A stretch of DNA of 33,077 bases, taken from the NCBI GenBank assembly GCA_964386565.1, contig CAYLRU010000031.1:1-33077 (forward strand), written 5' to 3'. A program made the translations under genes and the position numbers. Shown piece by piece: positions 7,262-16,189 of this stretch. The notes beneath the pieces were generated by a model that saw only the letters and a list, made by a program, of their open reading frames with translations, was not told where the DNA came from and ran no database searches. Source of the DNA: CAYLRU01 sp964386565. Its GTDB lineage: Bacteria > Desulfobacterota > Desulfobacteria > Desulfobacterales > UBA5616. Positions within the stretch are counted from its first letter, which is position 1; every line of letters begins with the position of its first letter.

Positions 7262-8917
7262 ATGCCAAAAATAATTGCCTATGATGCTAAAGCTCGTGAA
7301 GCGCTTTTAAATGGTGTGAAAAAGCTTGCCGATGCGGTTGTTGTCACCCTTGGCCCCAAAGGAAGAAACGTTGTGATCGATAAATCATGGGGTTCGCCCA
7401 CGGTCACAAAAGACGGTGTAACCGTTGCCAAGGAAATAGAACTGGAAGACAAGTTCGAAAATATGGGCGCACAGATGGTCAAGGAAGTGGCCAGCAAGAC
7501 CAGCGACATGGCCGGTGACGGCACTACCACGGCCACCGTTCTGGCCCGGTCCATTTACGAAGAAGGTCAGAAACTTGTTGCAGCGGGGAACAATCCCATG
7601 GCCATCAAGCGCGGTATTGACAAAGCCATTGAAGTCACCGTGAAAGAACTTCATAAAATGAGCAAGCCCACCAAAGACCAGCGGGAAATCGCCCAGGTCG
7701 GTACCATTTCCGCCAATAATGACGATACCATCGGCAATATCATTGCCGAAGCCATGAACAAGGTCGGCAAGGAAGGCGTCATTACCGTGGAAGAGGCCAA
7801 AAGCATGGAGACCACCCTGGATGTTGTCGAAGGCATGCAGTTCGATCGGGGATACCTGTCTCCGTATTTTGTAACCGATGCCGAAAAAATGGTGGTCTCT
7901 CTGGAAGAGCCCTATATCCTGATCAATGAAAAGAAAATCAGCAATATGAAAGACCTTCTGCCGATTTTGGAACAAATCGCCAAAATGGGCAAACCCCTGC
8001 TGATCATCGCCGAGGATGTGGACGGCGAAGCACTGGCGACACTGGTCGTGAACAAACTCAGGGGTACGCTGAATGTGGCGGCTGTTAAAGCCCCGGGATT
8101 CGGTGACCGAAGAAAAGCCATGCTCGAAGACATCGCCATTTTAACCGGCGGACAGGTTGTTTCAGAAGATCTGGGAATCAAGCTGGAAAATATTACCCTA
8201 CAGGATCTGGGAAATGCCAAGCGCGTCAACATTGACAAAGAAAACACCACCATCGTTGACGGCGCCGGCTCCCGTGCCGCTCTGGAAGGCCGCGTCAAAC
8301 AGATCCGGGCACAGATCGAGGAAACCACTTCGGATTACGACCGTGAAAAACTTCAGGAAAGACTGGCCAAACTCATCGGCGGCGTAGCTGTTATTAATGT
8401 CGGGGCAGCCACGGAAACCGAAATGAAGGAGAAAAAAGCCAGAGTCGAAGATGCGCTCAATGCCACGCGTGCAGCGGTTGAAGAAGGAATTGTCCCCGGC
8501 GGTGGTGTTGCACTGGTTCGATGCCTGGATACCCTGGATAAAATTAAAATAAAAGCAGATCAGAAACTGGGTGTCAAGGTGGTGATGCGGGCCATTGAAG
8601 AACCCCTTCGACAAATCGCCAACAACGCGGGTGATGAGGGTTCTGTCGTCATCGACAAGGTTAAAAACGGCGAGGGGGCTTATGGATACAACGCCGCCAC
8701 AGGCGTATATGAAGACCTGATTGAAGCCGGTGTCATCGATCCCACAAAGGTGGTTCGCTTTGCACTGCAGAATGCAGCCAGCGTTGCCTCCCTGATGTTG
8801 ACCACCGAGGCCATGGTGGCTGACAAGCCCGAAGAGAAACCAGATCCCATGGCCGGCGGCGGTATGGGCGGTGCCGGCGGTATGGGCGGCATGGGCGGCA
8901 TGGGCGGCATGATGTAA
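7262..8917 (+). CDS. groEL: Chaperonin GroEL
   Basis: This 551-residue protein is full-length GroEL, the 14-mer ATPase folding cage. The nucleotide-binding VTLGPKGRNV is at about residues 28-37, and GDGTTT at 85-90 carries the metal-binding Asp. The ATPase region continues in ALNATRAAVEEGIVPGGG. The C-terminus is the flexible glycine-methionine tail with repeated GGM units that lines the cavity floor. GGAGG precedes the start. Long open frames on its opposite strand are shadows of its codon use. A strong terminator follows 60 bases after the stop. Confidence 0.98.
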   Translation: MPKIIAYDAKAREALLNGVKKLADAVVVTLGPKGRNVVIDKSWGSPTVTKDGVTVAKEIELEDKFENMGAQMVKEVASKTSDMAGDGTTTATVLARSIYEEGQKLVAAGNNPMAIKRGIDKAIEVTVKELHKMSKPTKDQREIAQVGTISANNDDTIGNIIAEAMNKVGKEGVITVEEAKSMETTLDVVEGMQFDRGYLSPYFVTDAEKMVVSLEEPYILINEKKISNMKDLLPILEQIAKMGKPLLIIAEDVDGEALATLVVNKLRGTLNVAAVKAPGFGDRRKAMLEDIAILTGGQVVSEDLGIKLENITLQDLGNAKRVNIDKENTTIVDGAGSRAALEGRVKQIRAQIEETTSDYDREKLQERLAKLIGGVAVINVGAATETEMKEKKARVEDALNATRAAVEEGIVPGGGVALVRCLDTLDKIKIKADQKLGVKVVMRAIEEPLRQIANNAGDEGSVVIDKVKNGEGAYGYNAATGVYEDLIEAGVIDPTKVVRFALQNAASVASLMLTTEAMVADKPEEKPDPMAGGGMGGAGGMGGMGGMGGMM

Positions 8918-8975
8918 TACTTCAACGCCTGCCTTACTGCGCGGATTCACCATTGAATCCGATGTCTGTTTACGG

Positions 8976-9016
8976 AAGAGCCTTCATTCTGTTGGATGAG
9001 GGCTCTTTTGGTTTTT
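8976..9016 (+). terminator. Rho-independent terminator of groESL
   Basis: AGAGCCTTCAT (8977-8987) pairs with ATGAGGGCTCT (8996-9006) through a short loop, with one G-U pair, and is followed by TTTTGGTTTTT. Position and shape are those of an intrinsic terminator. Confidence 0.85.
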
Positions 9017-9057
9017 CATCGGAAGAAGGTCCTATCTTTGGAAAATAATTTGGAAAC

Positions 9058-9087
9058 TTGACAAACTATCGTGTTTTGCGATATTAA
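9058..9087 (+). promoter_or_regulatory. Candidate promoter for the LysM gene
   Basis: TTGACA (9058-9063) is followed after 18 bases by TATTAA (9082-9087). It lies 50 bases before the LysM gene and downstream of the groESL terminator, so the gene probably has its own transcript. Confidence 0.45.
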
Positions 9088-9137
9088 GGTATCTGTTAAA
9101 TATCCGTTTGAACCACCCTTAACAATCGGAGAACACG

Positions 9138-10199
9138 ATGAACACCAGCAAAATGAAACCTCTCGTAAAAGGGCCTTCCGATTTATTTTTTCCCGGTTTT
9201 AAACCCATCCTCCTGCTTTGCCTGTTTTTTGGTTTAATGACCTGTCCTTTTATACTTATGGCACAAGAGCCCGGCGACGTCATTGATCAGGAAGCCGGTT
9301 TTTATTATACGGTAAAGAAAGGCGATACGCTTTGGGACCTCTCCGAACGGTTTGCGGATTCGCCCTGGCTTTGGCCTGATTTATGGAAAGAAAACAGCCA
9401 AATCCCGAACCCGCACTGGATCTATCCGGGAAACCGCATCCGTCTTTACCATAAAGAATGGACGAAAGTTATGGAAGAACCTGCCGGTAAAAAATTTGTA
9501 GAGACTGAAGAACCGGTCTATTTTCTCTACAGGAATATCGATATGGTGGGTTTCATCCGGAAAGAAGCGGTTGAGCCCAGTGCCGTTATCTTCAAGGCTA
9601 AAGACGATGTGGAAATGTTGAGCAAGGGAGACCTGGTTTATCTGAGAAAAGAAAGCACCGAAGATTTTATTCCCGGAAGTCGCTATACCGTGTATCGCAC
9701 CATGGATTCGGTAATCGATGAAACAACCGGCAAACCTTTCGGAATTCAACACTACATCACGGGAATTGTTGAAATCATCGAGGAAGAACCTGAATTCGTT
9801 GTGGGAAAAATCGCTTATTCGTTAAGGCCGATTCATGTTGAAGATAAATTAATGCCGCTCACACCGCGTTCCGAAGAGATCCGGATAATTGAAAGCACCG
9901 ACGGCATTATGGGGAAAATTATCTCTTCTGAAAACCACCAAAAGATTTTTGGCGATCATACCATTGCTTTTTTTGACAAAGGCGCTTCAGACGGTATCAA
10001 GGTCGGCCAGATTTATCAGCTGTTCTATCAGGAAGAAGCGATCCTGAAGCCGAAGTCAAAGGAAAAAGTGTTGCTTCCCCCCTGTGATTTGGGAGAAGTT
10101 CTTGTACTCCTTACGCAAGAAAAGGCATCTACGGTCATCATTACGAGCGCAAAAGAGCCCATAAAAGAAAGCGTGAGAATACGATCAATAGTACAATAA
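9138..10199 (+). CDS. LysM-domain envelope protein
   Basis: The 353-residue protein is exported: a long N-region is followed by a hydrophobic segment at about residues 22-41 ending near LMAQEPG. One LysM peptidoglycan-binding domain occupies residues about 57-104 (YYTVKKGDTLWDLSERFADSPWLWPDLWKEN, then IYPGNRIRLY). The W-rich SPWLWPDLW form is typical of Gram-negative LysM proteins of this kind. The remaining 250 residues are mixed beta, including repeated segments about signalling surface sheets, with no catalytic motif I recognise. A structural or cell-wall-anchoring role is inferred. GGAG lies 7 bases before the ATG. It converges on the large orphan gene with about 50 bases between stops. 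Confidence 0.87.
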   Translation: MNTSKMKPLVKGPSDLFFPGFKPILLLCLFFGLMTCPFILMAQEPGDVIDQEAGFYYTVKKGDTLWDLSERFADSPWLWPDLWKENSQIPNPHWIYPGNRIRLYHKEWTKVMEEPAGKKFVETEEPVYFLYRNIDMVGFIRKEAVEPSAVIFKAKDDVEMLSKGDLVYLRKESTEDFIPGSRYTVYRTMDSVIDETTGKPFGIQHYITGIVEIIEEEPEFVVGKIAYSLRPIHVEDKLMPLTPRSEEIRIIESTDGIMGKIISSENHQKIFGDHTIAFFDKGASDGIKVGQIYQLFYQEEAILKPKSKEKVLLPPCDLGEVLVLLTQEKASTVIITSAKEPIKESVRIRSIVQ

Positions 10200-10249
10200 A
10201 GCACTTTCCTGAACAATATGGATTTAACCTGAAAAACGGATAGGTTCTT

Positions 10250-12529
10250 TTATTCGTATTCATTCCTGGACCGCATCTGGCTTTTGGACTTCTCAATCCA
10301 TTCCATTATGCGCTCGATATTATCCAAAAACACCGATGTTTTACCAAAGGTGAGGAATTCATGACGCTTTGCCTTGATTGATTCAAGCAATGGGATATCG
10401 CTTGAAATACCGATTCTTCCGATACCGCGTATCACCACCTTGAGCAATTGCAACAGATTTGAAATGTTTTTCTGACTCTCCGGCATCCGGTATATATCCG
10501 AATCCGGGTTCCCGTATTCTTTTAGCGCGCTCCTGATCACCGAAACAGCTATGGCCCCCCCAATTAAGGCAAGAAAAATATAAATCTCCCTCTCCAGAGA
10601 AAAAAGGTAGCGAACCGGCATGTGATTTTCCTCAACATCCCGGCTGCTGAGAGCGACAAACAATTGTTTGTGTATGGTTCTGATTTTGTCAAAAAAATAA
10701 TCCCGTTTTTCCGCAATCAGATCGGAAGCAAATCGAACATTTTCCCTGGATAATCCGTCCCTGACCAATAAAACTTCCTCCGGGGTTATTTCAATATCCA
10801 GGTTGAGCTCCTTGTTGTATTTCCTCAGCAGCAACGTGGAAAGCATGATGGCATTCCGGTCCGAGAAACTGACACCCTCACTTTCCTTAAAAAAATCATC
10901 CAGGAGTATGCCCATGGCTTTTTGCGGCTGCTGAAGTTCGGCAATCAGCAACTGCAACGAGTTTAAAAAGGCGACCCTGTCGTTTCGACTCACTGTCTCC
11001 TTGAGATAGTGCAATAAAAACTCGAATACCTTTTTTTCGTATTGGGCGAATTCCGGAATGTTCTGCTCAAATGACGTTCTCCTGAATCGACCTTCTTCAT
11101 CAAAGCATTCCTTCAACAGGCGAATGAGGTCCTTCACGGCCTGGACCGAAATGTTAAAATCCCGGGCAAGGGTTTCAATATCCTGGGCATCAAAATCGAT
11201 GGGACCTGATATCATGGATCTCATCTTTTTCTTTACCCGGACCCGTGCCTTGAAAAAGGTAACCAGTGCCACGAGTCTCCGGTGAATTTTTTCTGAAAGT
11301 GCTTTTTCTTTTCCCCCTATATTTACTTTCAGTATGGAACCATCCAGCAGGATATCGTCAAAAACATCATCATTGACAACATCCAGGCGGATCTCGATAT
11401 TTTCCATGACTTCCTGTTCGATTTTGGCATCTTTTTGTTTTTTATCGATTGTATCCAAAAGCTCCGATGCCAACTGGAGGCGTTCCCCAAGGTCCTGTGA
11501 GCCCACGGTCTTATAATCGTCACCGTAAACACTGTCCAGTACCCGGGATACCTTTTGCGGGGAATCGCCGAAGCTGTCCATCACCAAGCGGCCGACCTCA
11601 ATTTTTTCCCGTGTGATCTTCTGATCGCCTTTTGGCTGCATCAGCCATTGCAGGTTGTTCACCTCCAGAGCGGGCTGAATGATTTTTTCTCTCAGGTTTT
11701 TGAACTGAAACAGCATGGAATAAACATTCGCCAACGGCGTTGCAACCGTGGACTGAATCGATTTCTCCATTAACCGGTCGACTTTTTGAACCAGTGAATG
11801 AACAAATTCCGGTTTCAACCCGTTCAAGCCGGCCAGCAAAGTCAGGTTCAAATCCGACCGATTCATTTCATTAAACATGATTTGACAGAATTCCCGTTTT
11901 CCTTTCCGGAACAGAAAAATCGGCGTATTGTTTTTCCGCGCCGACTCATAACGTGCCAGAATCTGTAAACAAACGAACAGATTTTCAGCATCAGAAGCGT
12001 CCTCGCCCGGCAACCGGATATAGAGGTTGTTGATCCGATGGTCTGAAAAAGCCTCAAACGCCTGATTTATCCGACCGGAAAGATAGGCCATCTCAGACCC
12101 CCTGCGCTTAATGATACTTTTAACCTTATCCGTATCCAGGGCAAGGTCTCCGAATAGGACCTGGAAATCCGTCTTACCCATATGAGTGGATTCTTGAGGA
12201 ATACCCCTGTATTTAATAAAAACAGCCCCGTCATGAACCGGATTCTGGGAAATTTTACTGAAAATCGAAAGCAGATCGCTGAATGTCCGGTTATCCGATA
12301 ATGTCCCCTCCAATAACCGTGCATCCGCTAAAAAAGAGCCGATTAAGTGGACCATATCCACCAGTAAGATGTACCATACATCAAACCGTTCTTCTTCCTT
12401 GTTCAGACTTTCGTCCATCTGTTCGAAAGTCTTTGGAATCAATCTCGTCCTTATATCCGTATCGATTCCACCCAGTTCCCGAAAAAATCGTTCCGCTTCC
12501 TCATCGAGAACTATTTTTTCATCCGGCAT
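10250..12529 (-). CDS. Large protein of unknown function with one C-terminal membrane segment
   Basis: I do not recognise this 759-residue protein. It is mostly charged and helical, rich in E, K, D, L and R. One clear hydrophobic segment occurs near residues 650-668 (IFLALIGGAIAVSVIRS), flanked by YLFSLEREIY before and a 90-residue polar tail after. A central region holds LARDFNISVQAVKDLIRLLKECF, which could be helix-turn-helix-like but is weak evidence. The frame extends to an ATG at 12556, but GGTGG at 5 bases favours the ATG at 12529 (MPDEKIVLDEEAERFF). It is a single-gene unit, convergent with the LysM gene and divergent from the cupredoxin-like gene. No signal peptide is visible. Confidence 0.8.
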   Translation of the reverse strand: MPDEKIVLDEEAERFFRELGGIDTDIRTRLIPKTFEQMDESLNKEEERFDVWYILLVDMVHLIGSFLADARLLEGTLSDNRTFSDLLSIFSKISQNPVHDGAVFIKYRGIPQESTHMGKTDFQVLFGDLALDTDKVKSIIKRRGSEMAYLSGRINQAFEAFSDHRINNLYIRLPGEDASDAENLFVCLQILARYESARKNNTPIFLFRKGKREFCQIMFNEMNRSDLNLTLLAGLNGLKPEFVHSLVQKVDRLMEKSIQSTVATPLANVYSMLFQFKNLREKIIQPALEVNNLQWLMQPKGDQKITREKIEVGRLVMDSFGDSPQKVSRVLDSVYGDDYKTVGSQDLGERLQLASELLDTIDKKQKDAKIEQEVMENIEIRLDVVNDDVFDDILLDGSILKVNIGGKEKALSEKIHRRLVALVTFFKARVRVKKKMRSMISGPIDFDAQDIETLARDFNISVQAVKDLIRLLKECFDEEGRFRRTSFEQNIPEFAQYEKKVFEFLLHYLKETVSRNDRVAFLNSLQLLIAELQQPQKAMGILLDDFFKESEGVSFSDRNAIMLSTLLLRKYNKELNLDIEITPEEVLLVRDGLSRENVRFASDLIAEKRDYFFDKIRTIHKQLFVALSSRDVEENHMPVRYLFSLEREIYIFLALIGGAIAVSVIRSALKEYGNPDSDIYRMPESQKNISNLLQLLKVVIRGIGRIGISSDIPLLESIKAKRHEFLTFGKTSVFLDNIERIMEWIEKSKSQMRSRNEYE

Positions 12530-12780
12530 AATTCCACCCGCTTTTTCATCTTTCATTTATGGTATTGCGGCATAAATTTCATTGCCGACTATTTCTTATA
12601 ATATTTTAAATTGCATTTTTCAATCAGGAAATCGAATGTTATCCACCATGTCGGGCACATATCCTGTTTTCATTTGACTTGGGCTGCAGAATTTTCTAAT
12701 TTGGATTTCAAATATCTGTTCAGACCCGCTACATGGTCCCTCACAAGATATCGCCATGGGGTGATACGCCGGAGAGACAT

Positions 12781-13230
12781 ATGATACCGATTAAAAAAGT
12801 CATTGTGAATACCTTTTATGCCGTTGCCCTTGTCTTTCTTTTGTTTTTCCAAATTGTACCGGCACAAGCTGAAGAAGGCAAAATCATCAAAATCAAAGTC
12901 ATTAAGGATGAATCATACACAGCACTTAAACTCGATCCTGCCGAATTGACCGTAGAAAAAGACGTCATCGTTATCTGGCTCAATTCCATCGTGGGTCAGG
13001 AAGTGAATATCCTTTTTCAAAACAATAACCTGCCGCAAACCGCCGTAACCGACGCCATGGGTTTCAGCATGGAGAAAGATAACGTGTATGCGGCAAAATA
13101 CCTTCCGTTTATCGCAACGGCCAGCCTCCGATTTATTAAAGAAGGGACATATGCCTATACGGTTGAACTGAAAAACAGCGGCTGCGCAGCTACCGGCACC
13201 ATCCTGGTGCGAACCCCTCCAGGATCTTAA
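12781..13230 (+). CDS. Secreted cupredoxin-like protein lacking copper ligands
   Basis: The 149-residue precursor has a signal peptide, residues 1-30, with a clear AQA|EE cleavage site. The mature part resembles the cupredoxin beta-sandwich: LDPAELTVEKDVIVIWLNSI (about residues 47-66) corresponds to the usual P-x-x-L-x-V-x-x-G-x-x-V-x-W-x-N strand pair, and a final YTVELKNSGCAATGTILV to the last strands with a single Cys. The mature domain has no histidine, so a type 1 copper site is not possible as in plastocyanin. GGAG at 6 bases supports the ATG at 12781 over the upstream ATG at 12733. A binding or structural role is a guess. Confidence 0.75.
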   Translation: MIPIKKVIVNTFYAVALVFLLFFQIVPAQAEEGKIIKIKVIKDESYTALKLDPAELTVEKDVIVIWLNSIVGQEVNILFQNNNLPQTAVTDAMGFSMEKDNVYAAKYLPFIATASLRFIKEGTYAYTVELKNSGCAATGTILVRTPPGS

Positions 13231-13451
13231 TTTATTGATTTTTATTGAAATATAAACAATCAACATTATAAGTGAGCGTCTGATGGACGTTCCCCCGGCG
13301 CTGCGACCTTCTGTTAACCCGGAACAGGCTCTCTGAAACCTCCCTTAAAAATCATTCCTGCAAGTCCCATAAACAATTTTCTGCTTTCTGCAAATTTTTT
13401 GTAGACCATCCGGGCCGAAAAACGTCTTAAAGATCAGCCGAACCTGATAAT

Positions 13452-13480
13452 GATGAATTCGTAAAAAGCCGGATTCGTTA
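13452..13480 (+). repeat. Dispersed GATGAATTC palindrome, copy 1
   Basis: GATGAATTC, then GT, AAAAAGCCG and GATTCGTTA. Two other copies (19480-19508 and 27094-27121) share GATGAATTC, two bases, an A-rich spacer ending in AAAAGCCG and an ATTC right arm. This copy is the most diverged palindrome and forms the left end of the 80-bp inverted-repeat element listed separately. Confidence 0.7.
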
Positions 13481-13538
13481 AGTGGTAAAAAATACAACAT
13501 ACTTAAAACGCTCGTAAAGAGTTGCCGACTTTTTACGA
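13459..13538. repeat. 80-bp element with 14-bp terminal inverted repeats
   Basis: The left end TCGTAAAAAGCCGG (13459-13472) and the reverse complement of the right end CCGACTTTTTACGA (13525-13538) match at 13 of 14 positions. A nested exact 8-bp pair CTCGTAAA/TTTACGAG is at 13511-13518 and 13532-13539. The shape is that of a small non-autonomous repeat or MITE remnant; no transposase is present. It lies in the 345-base gene-free interval 13231-13575, just before the small periplasmic protein gene. The rest of that interval shows nothing I can name. Confidence 0.65.
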
Positions 13539-13575
13539 GACCTCAATTATGAAATGTTTTGAAAAAGGAGGCACC

Positions 13576-13899
13576 ATGAAGACGACTCAGGTAAAAATCG
13601 GACTTGTTATTGGAATTTTGTTTATCTTCCTGGCCGGCACGGCCTGGGCGGGGAACAGATTTCACGAACGTCAGCACACACAGGCTCAAAAAATCGATCG
13701 GGGTCTTTCAGCGGGTTCCATCACCCAAAAAGAATACATCCGGTTGAACAGGGAACAATGCCGGATCCAACAGGCGGAAAACCGGGCTTTGTCCGACGGT
13801 GAAATTACCCAGAAAGAAAGAATGCGCCTGCGCCACATGCAGGACAATGCGGCCCGGCATATTTATCAGGCAAATCATAACGAATACACGCAGCAATAA
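13576..13899 (+). CDS. Small periplasmic protein with two helical repeats
   Basis: The 107-residue precursor has a signal peptide with cleavage at AWA|GN (after residue 25). The mature part contains two copies of a helical unit: RGLSAGSITQKEYIRLNREQ and RALSDGEITQKERMRLRHMQ, about 28 residues apart. Each has a (S/D)G-(S/E)-ITQKE turn followed by a basic amphipathic helix, ending in HIYQANHNE. Proteins of this form are common in Desulfobacterota and some Proteobacteria without an assigned function; CpxP/Spy-like chaperones are a loose comparison only. AAAGGAGG at 6 bases fixes the ATG at 13576 rather than the ATG at 13522. Confidence 0.8.
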   Translation: MKTTQVKIGLVIGILFIFLAGTAWAGNRFHERQHTQAQKIDRGLSAGSITQKEYIRLNREQCRIQQAENRALSDGEITQKERMRLRHMQDNAARHIYQANHNEYTQQ

Positions 13900-14233
13900 A
13901 AAAAAATATGCCACGCCAATTGCCGGCACCATCATTATCATGTGAAGGCTATACCGACTGTACGGATTACCCCCGTCATGACGGATATGTTTCCTCTGCC
14001 AAAGGGCCTGATGATTATCGGGGTTTTTCCCTGTTCTTACACGGCAGCCGGCGGTAACCCGCTTATCGTCCAGAACTGATCCGGAAGCCCGAATCGATTT
14101 ACACGGTTCGGGCTTTATGTAACAGGATTTTTCCGCAGAGACCATCCGTAAGGCGCATCCTGATATCCGTGAAGGGATAACAGCAGGCAGCAACCATGAT
14201 GATGCCCCCGGCGGGCATTTTATCAGACTGTCA
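13900..14233. other. Gene-free interval with two hairpins
   Basis: No gene is seen between the convergent small periplasmic gene and the ferredoxin-type gene. AAGCCCGAA (14085-14093) pairs with TTCGGGCTT (14107-14115), and ATGCCC (14202-14207) pairs with GGGCAT (14213-14218) followed by TTTTAT. Both could help end transcription, the second better in the plus direction. Confidence 0.55.
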
Positions 14234-15346
14234 TTACGCCACGCTGCTGCCAGTCGTTTGCGTTTTTTTCCTGGCTTCAGCCTGTCTTGCAATGAGTTCC
14301 CGGAAGCTTCGGGGCGGCTCCAGGAAATCAGACCTTGAGACAAGGGAGAGGGCCTCGGCCGGGCAATGATAGACACATACACCGCAGCCGATGCATTTCT
14401 CAACCCGGATCTTCGCCGTTTCCGCCTCAAGAAAAACAGCATCCATCTGGCATTTTTCAACACAATCACCGCAACCGGTGCAGGCATCCGGATCGACAGC
14501 AGCTTCGTAATTGCTGGATATGGTTCTGACCGGCGCATTGAAGGTACTCACCCCTTTTAGAATGCCGCAGCAACAGGTACAGCAATTGCAGATAAAGTCA
14601 ATGCGCTCCTGGGTATTGCTCGATGTATGAATCAAACCGGCGTCCGCGCTTTTCTTTAATATGGCATGGGCCTCTTCCCTGGTGATTTCACGGCCGAACC
14701 CCCTGTCCCTGACAAATTCGGCAAAAGGCCCCATCTGCAGACAGACTTCGTCGGGATATTCACACCCCTTGTCCAGAAGTCGTTGTTTATGACGACAGTA
14801 ACAGATCGATACCGTGATGGCTTCGGCCTCGTCAATATACCTACGGGCATGTTCGAATGAAAGAACCCCGGTGTCGGCGGAAACGGTTTTTTCGATGGGA
14901 ATCACCCGGGCAAAATGAATGACGCCTTCTGACTCCGCCGACTCTTTCTGCTCTTCCGGAGTCCGGGCATGGAAATAGGCGTCGAACAACCTGGCCAACT
15001 CCCGGGCACGGTCGTTGGTTTCCCCTTTCATGAACTGCAGCTCGAATATTCCCGGAACCAGTTGGATGATCTTGTACCATTTTTCACCGTTCCGAACACT
15101 GGAATAGATCAATCCCTTATCCGCCATTGTATCAAGCAACACCGCCACCTGTTGGGGGTCCCCCCCTATTCTTTCGGCCACTTTTGACGGCGGTTCAGGA
15201 GCCACGGGTGACAGGCTGACGGCCACCCGCGCCTCCTCTTCCGTAAACAGGGACTTCAGCAGTGCTTCAAGCTCGGGGCTCTTGTTGGAACCATATCCGA
15301 TCATGTTGAAAATATCCGCCAGTCGATCATATAATTCACCTGCCAT
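14234..15346 (-). CDS. Winged-helix plus double [4Fe-4S] ferredoxin-domain protein
   Basis: The 370-residue cytoplasmic protein has an N-terminal winged-helix-like region (about residues 50-95: KVAERIGGDPQQVAVLLDTMADKGLIYSS, then a GEKWYKI wing). A middle domain has scattered cysteines (CYCRHK at 182-187, C195, C202) and a striking ICNCCTCCCG cluster at 252-261. It ends in a bacterial-type ferredoxin domain with C289/C292/C295/C299 and C318/C321/C324/C328, each followed by a further residue set typical of two [4Fe-4S] clusters. Related proteins are widespread in anaerobes with no defined partner. Electron transfer or redox sensing are possible; I cannot choose. AGGAG precedes the start. The M23-like gene lies 24 bases upstream on the same strand. 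Confidence 0.85.
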   Translation of the reverse strand: MAGELYDRLADIFNMIGYGSNKSPELEALLKSLFTEEEARVAVSLSPVAPEPPSKVAERIGGDPQQVAVLLDTMADKGLIYSSVRNGEKWYKIIQLVPGIFELQFMKGETNDRARELARLFDAYFHARTPEEQKESAESEGVIHFARVIPIEKTVSADTGVLSFEHARRYIDEAEAITVSICYCRHKQRLLDKGCEYPDEVCLQMGPFAEFVRDRGFGREITREEAHAILKKSADAGLIHTSSNTQERIDFICNCCTCCCGILKGVSTFNAPVRTISSNYEAAVDPDACTGCGDCVEKCQMDAVFLEAETAKIRVEKCIGCGVCVYHCPAEALSLVSRSDFLEPPRSFRELIARQAEARKKTQTTGSSVA

Positions 15347-15370
15347 GCGATTCTCCTTTGCTGTTTCGAT

Positions 15371-15925
15371 TTAATTTTCAATAAGCGTAAACGGGTCCGT
15401 CAACACCATGGCCTCACGCCTGCTGATTTTCACCCAATCCAGTTGGTCATGGGAAATCCCGTTTACCAGTCGGCCGGCCGTAATGTGCACGTGGGGTATC
15501 ATGCCACCCGGCATTCGGTCAGACGCGGCAATGCGTGCAATGATATCGCCTTCTTTTACGGGCTTGTTGATATAGATGTCATGGATGGGCACGGTGTGGG
15601 CATAAAGTGTAATCAATGGATTCCCATGGCCGTCAACGAAAAAATCATGGGCCACAATCACCGTTTCACCCAGGAAATCCTTTATCACCCCTTTAACCGT
15701 ACCGTCATGGATGGCCGGTATACCGTCGCCCGTATTCAGACAACGGATGCCTCCCGTCCGGTCCTCAAATAAACACAGGTCCAGTCCCTCGTGGGGAGTG
15801 GGCCGTTTCCCGTCATCCCACCATTTTTCCGTCTCGCCGAAACCCATGCCGGGCAGAAAAACCCATCTGTGAAAGTCCAGCCCGTTATGTTGAACCAGAT
15901 ATTTTATAAACCCGGATTTTTTCAT
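15371..15925 (-). CDS. M23/LytM-fold protein
   Basis: The 184-residue protein carries the LytM zinc-site pattern: H45xxxD49 in TPHEGLDL, YAH at residues 108-110 and the HxH pair H145/H147 in IPHVHI. Between them is the beta-strand run with GDGIPAIHDGTVKGV and VIVAHDF. Classical M23 enzymes cut peptidoglycan cross-links in the periplasm, but this protein has no signal peptide or membrane segment, so it may act in the cytoplasm or have another substrate. It precedes the ferredoxin-domain gene by 24 bases, so the two are probably co-transcribed. The start lacks a strong Shine-Dalgarno. Confidence 0.8.
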   Translation of the reverse strand: MKKSGFIKYLVQHNGLDFHRWVFLPGMGFGETEKWWDDGKRPTPHEGLDLCLFEDRTGGIRCLNTGDGIPAIHDGTVKGVIKDFLGETVIVAHDFFVDGHGNPLITLYAHTVPIHDIYINKPVKEGDIIARIAASDRMPGGMIPHVHITAGRLVNGISHDQLDWVKISRREAMVLTDPFTLIEN

Positions 15926-16189
15926 CGTTTTGATGTTAAACGCTCAATTCAATACCATTAACGTAAGCCCGGAATATAACGGTTTTCTTTTACGAATTAC
16001 ATACACTGAAACTGCAGGATCGGATTTCACCCCTTTTTTTAACCGGTGTGCATCACGCTTGACTCTTTATCCCTAATTTTGTAAGAATGATCAATCCAAA
16101 AAAACATGCATCCTGTTCAGAGATTCTGTTTTACGAGCGGTCATCATTATCTTCCGCTGTTTGGCTTCACCCGCAAAGGGAACCGTGTC

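Noticed and set aside
7385..8953. Long open frames antisense to groEL (up to 251 codons)
   Set aside because: They are shadows of the groEL codon pattern, with no ribosome site and no family resemblance.
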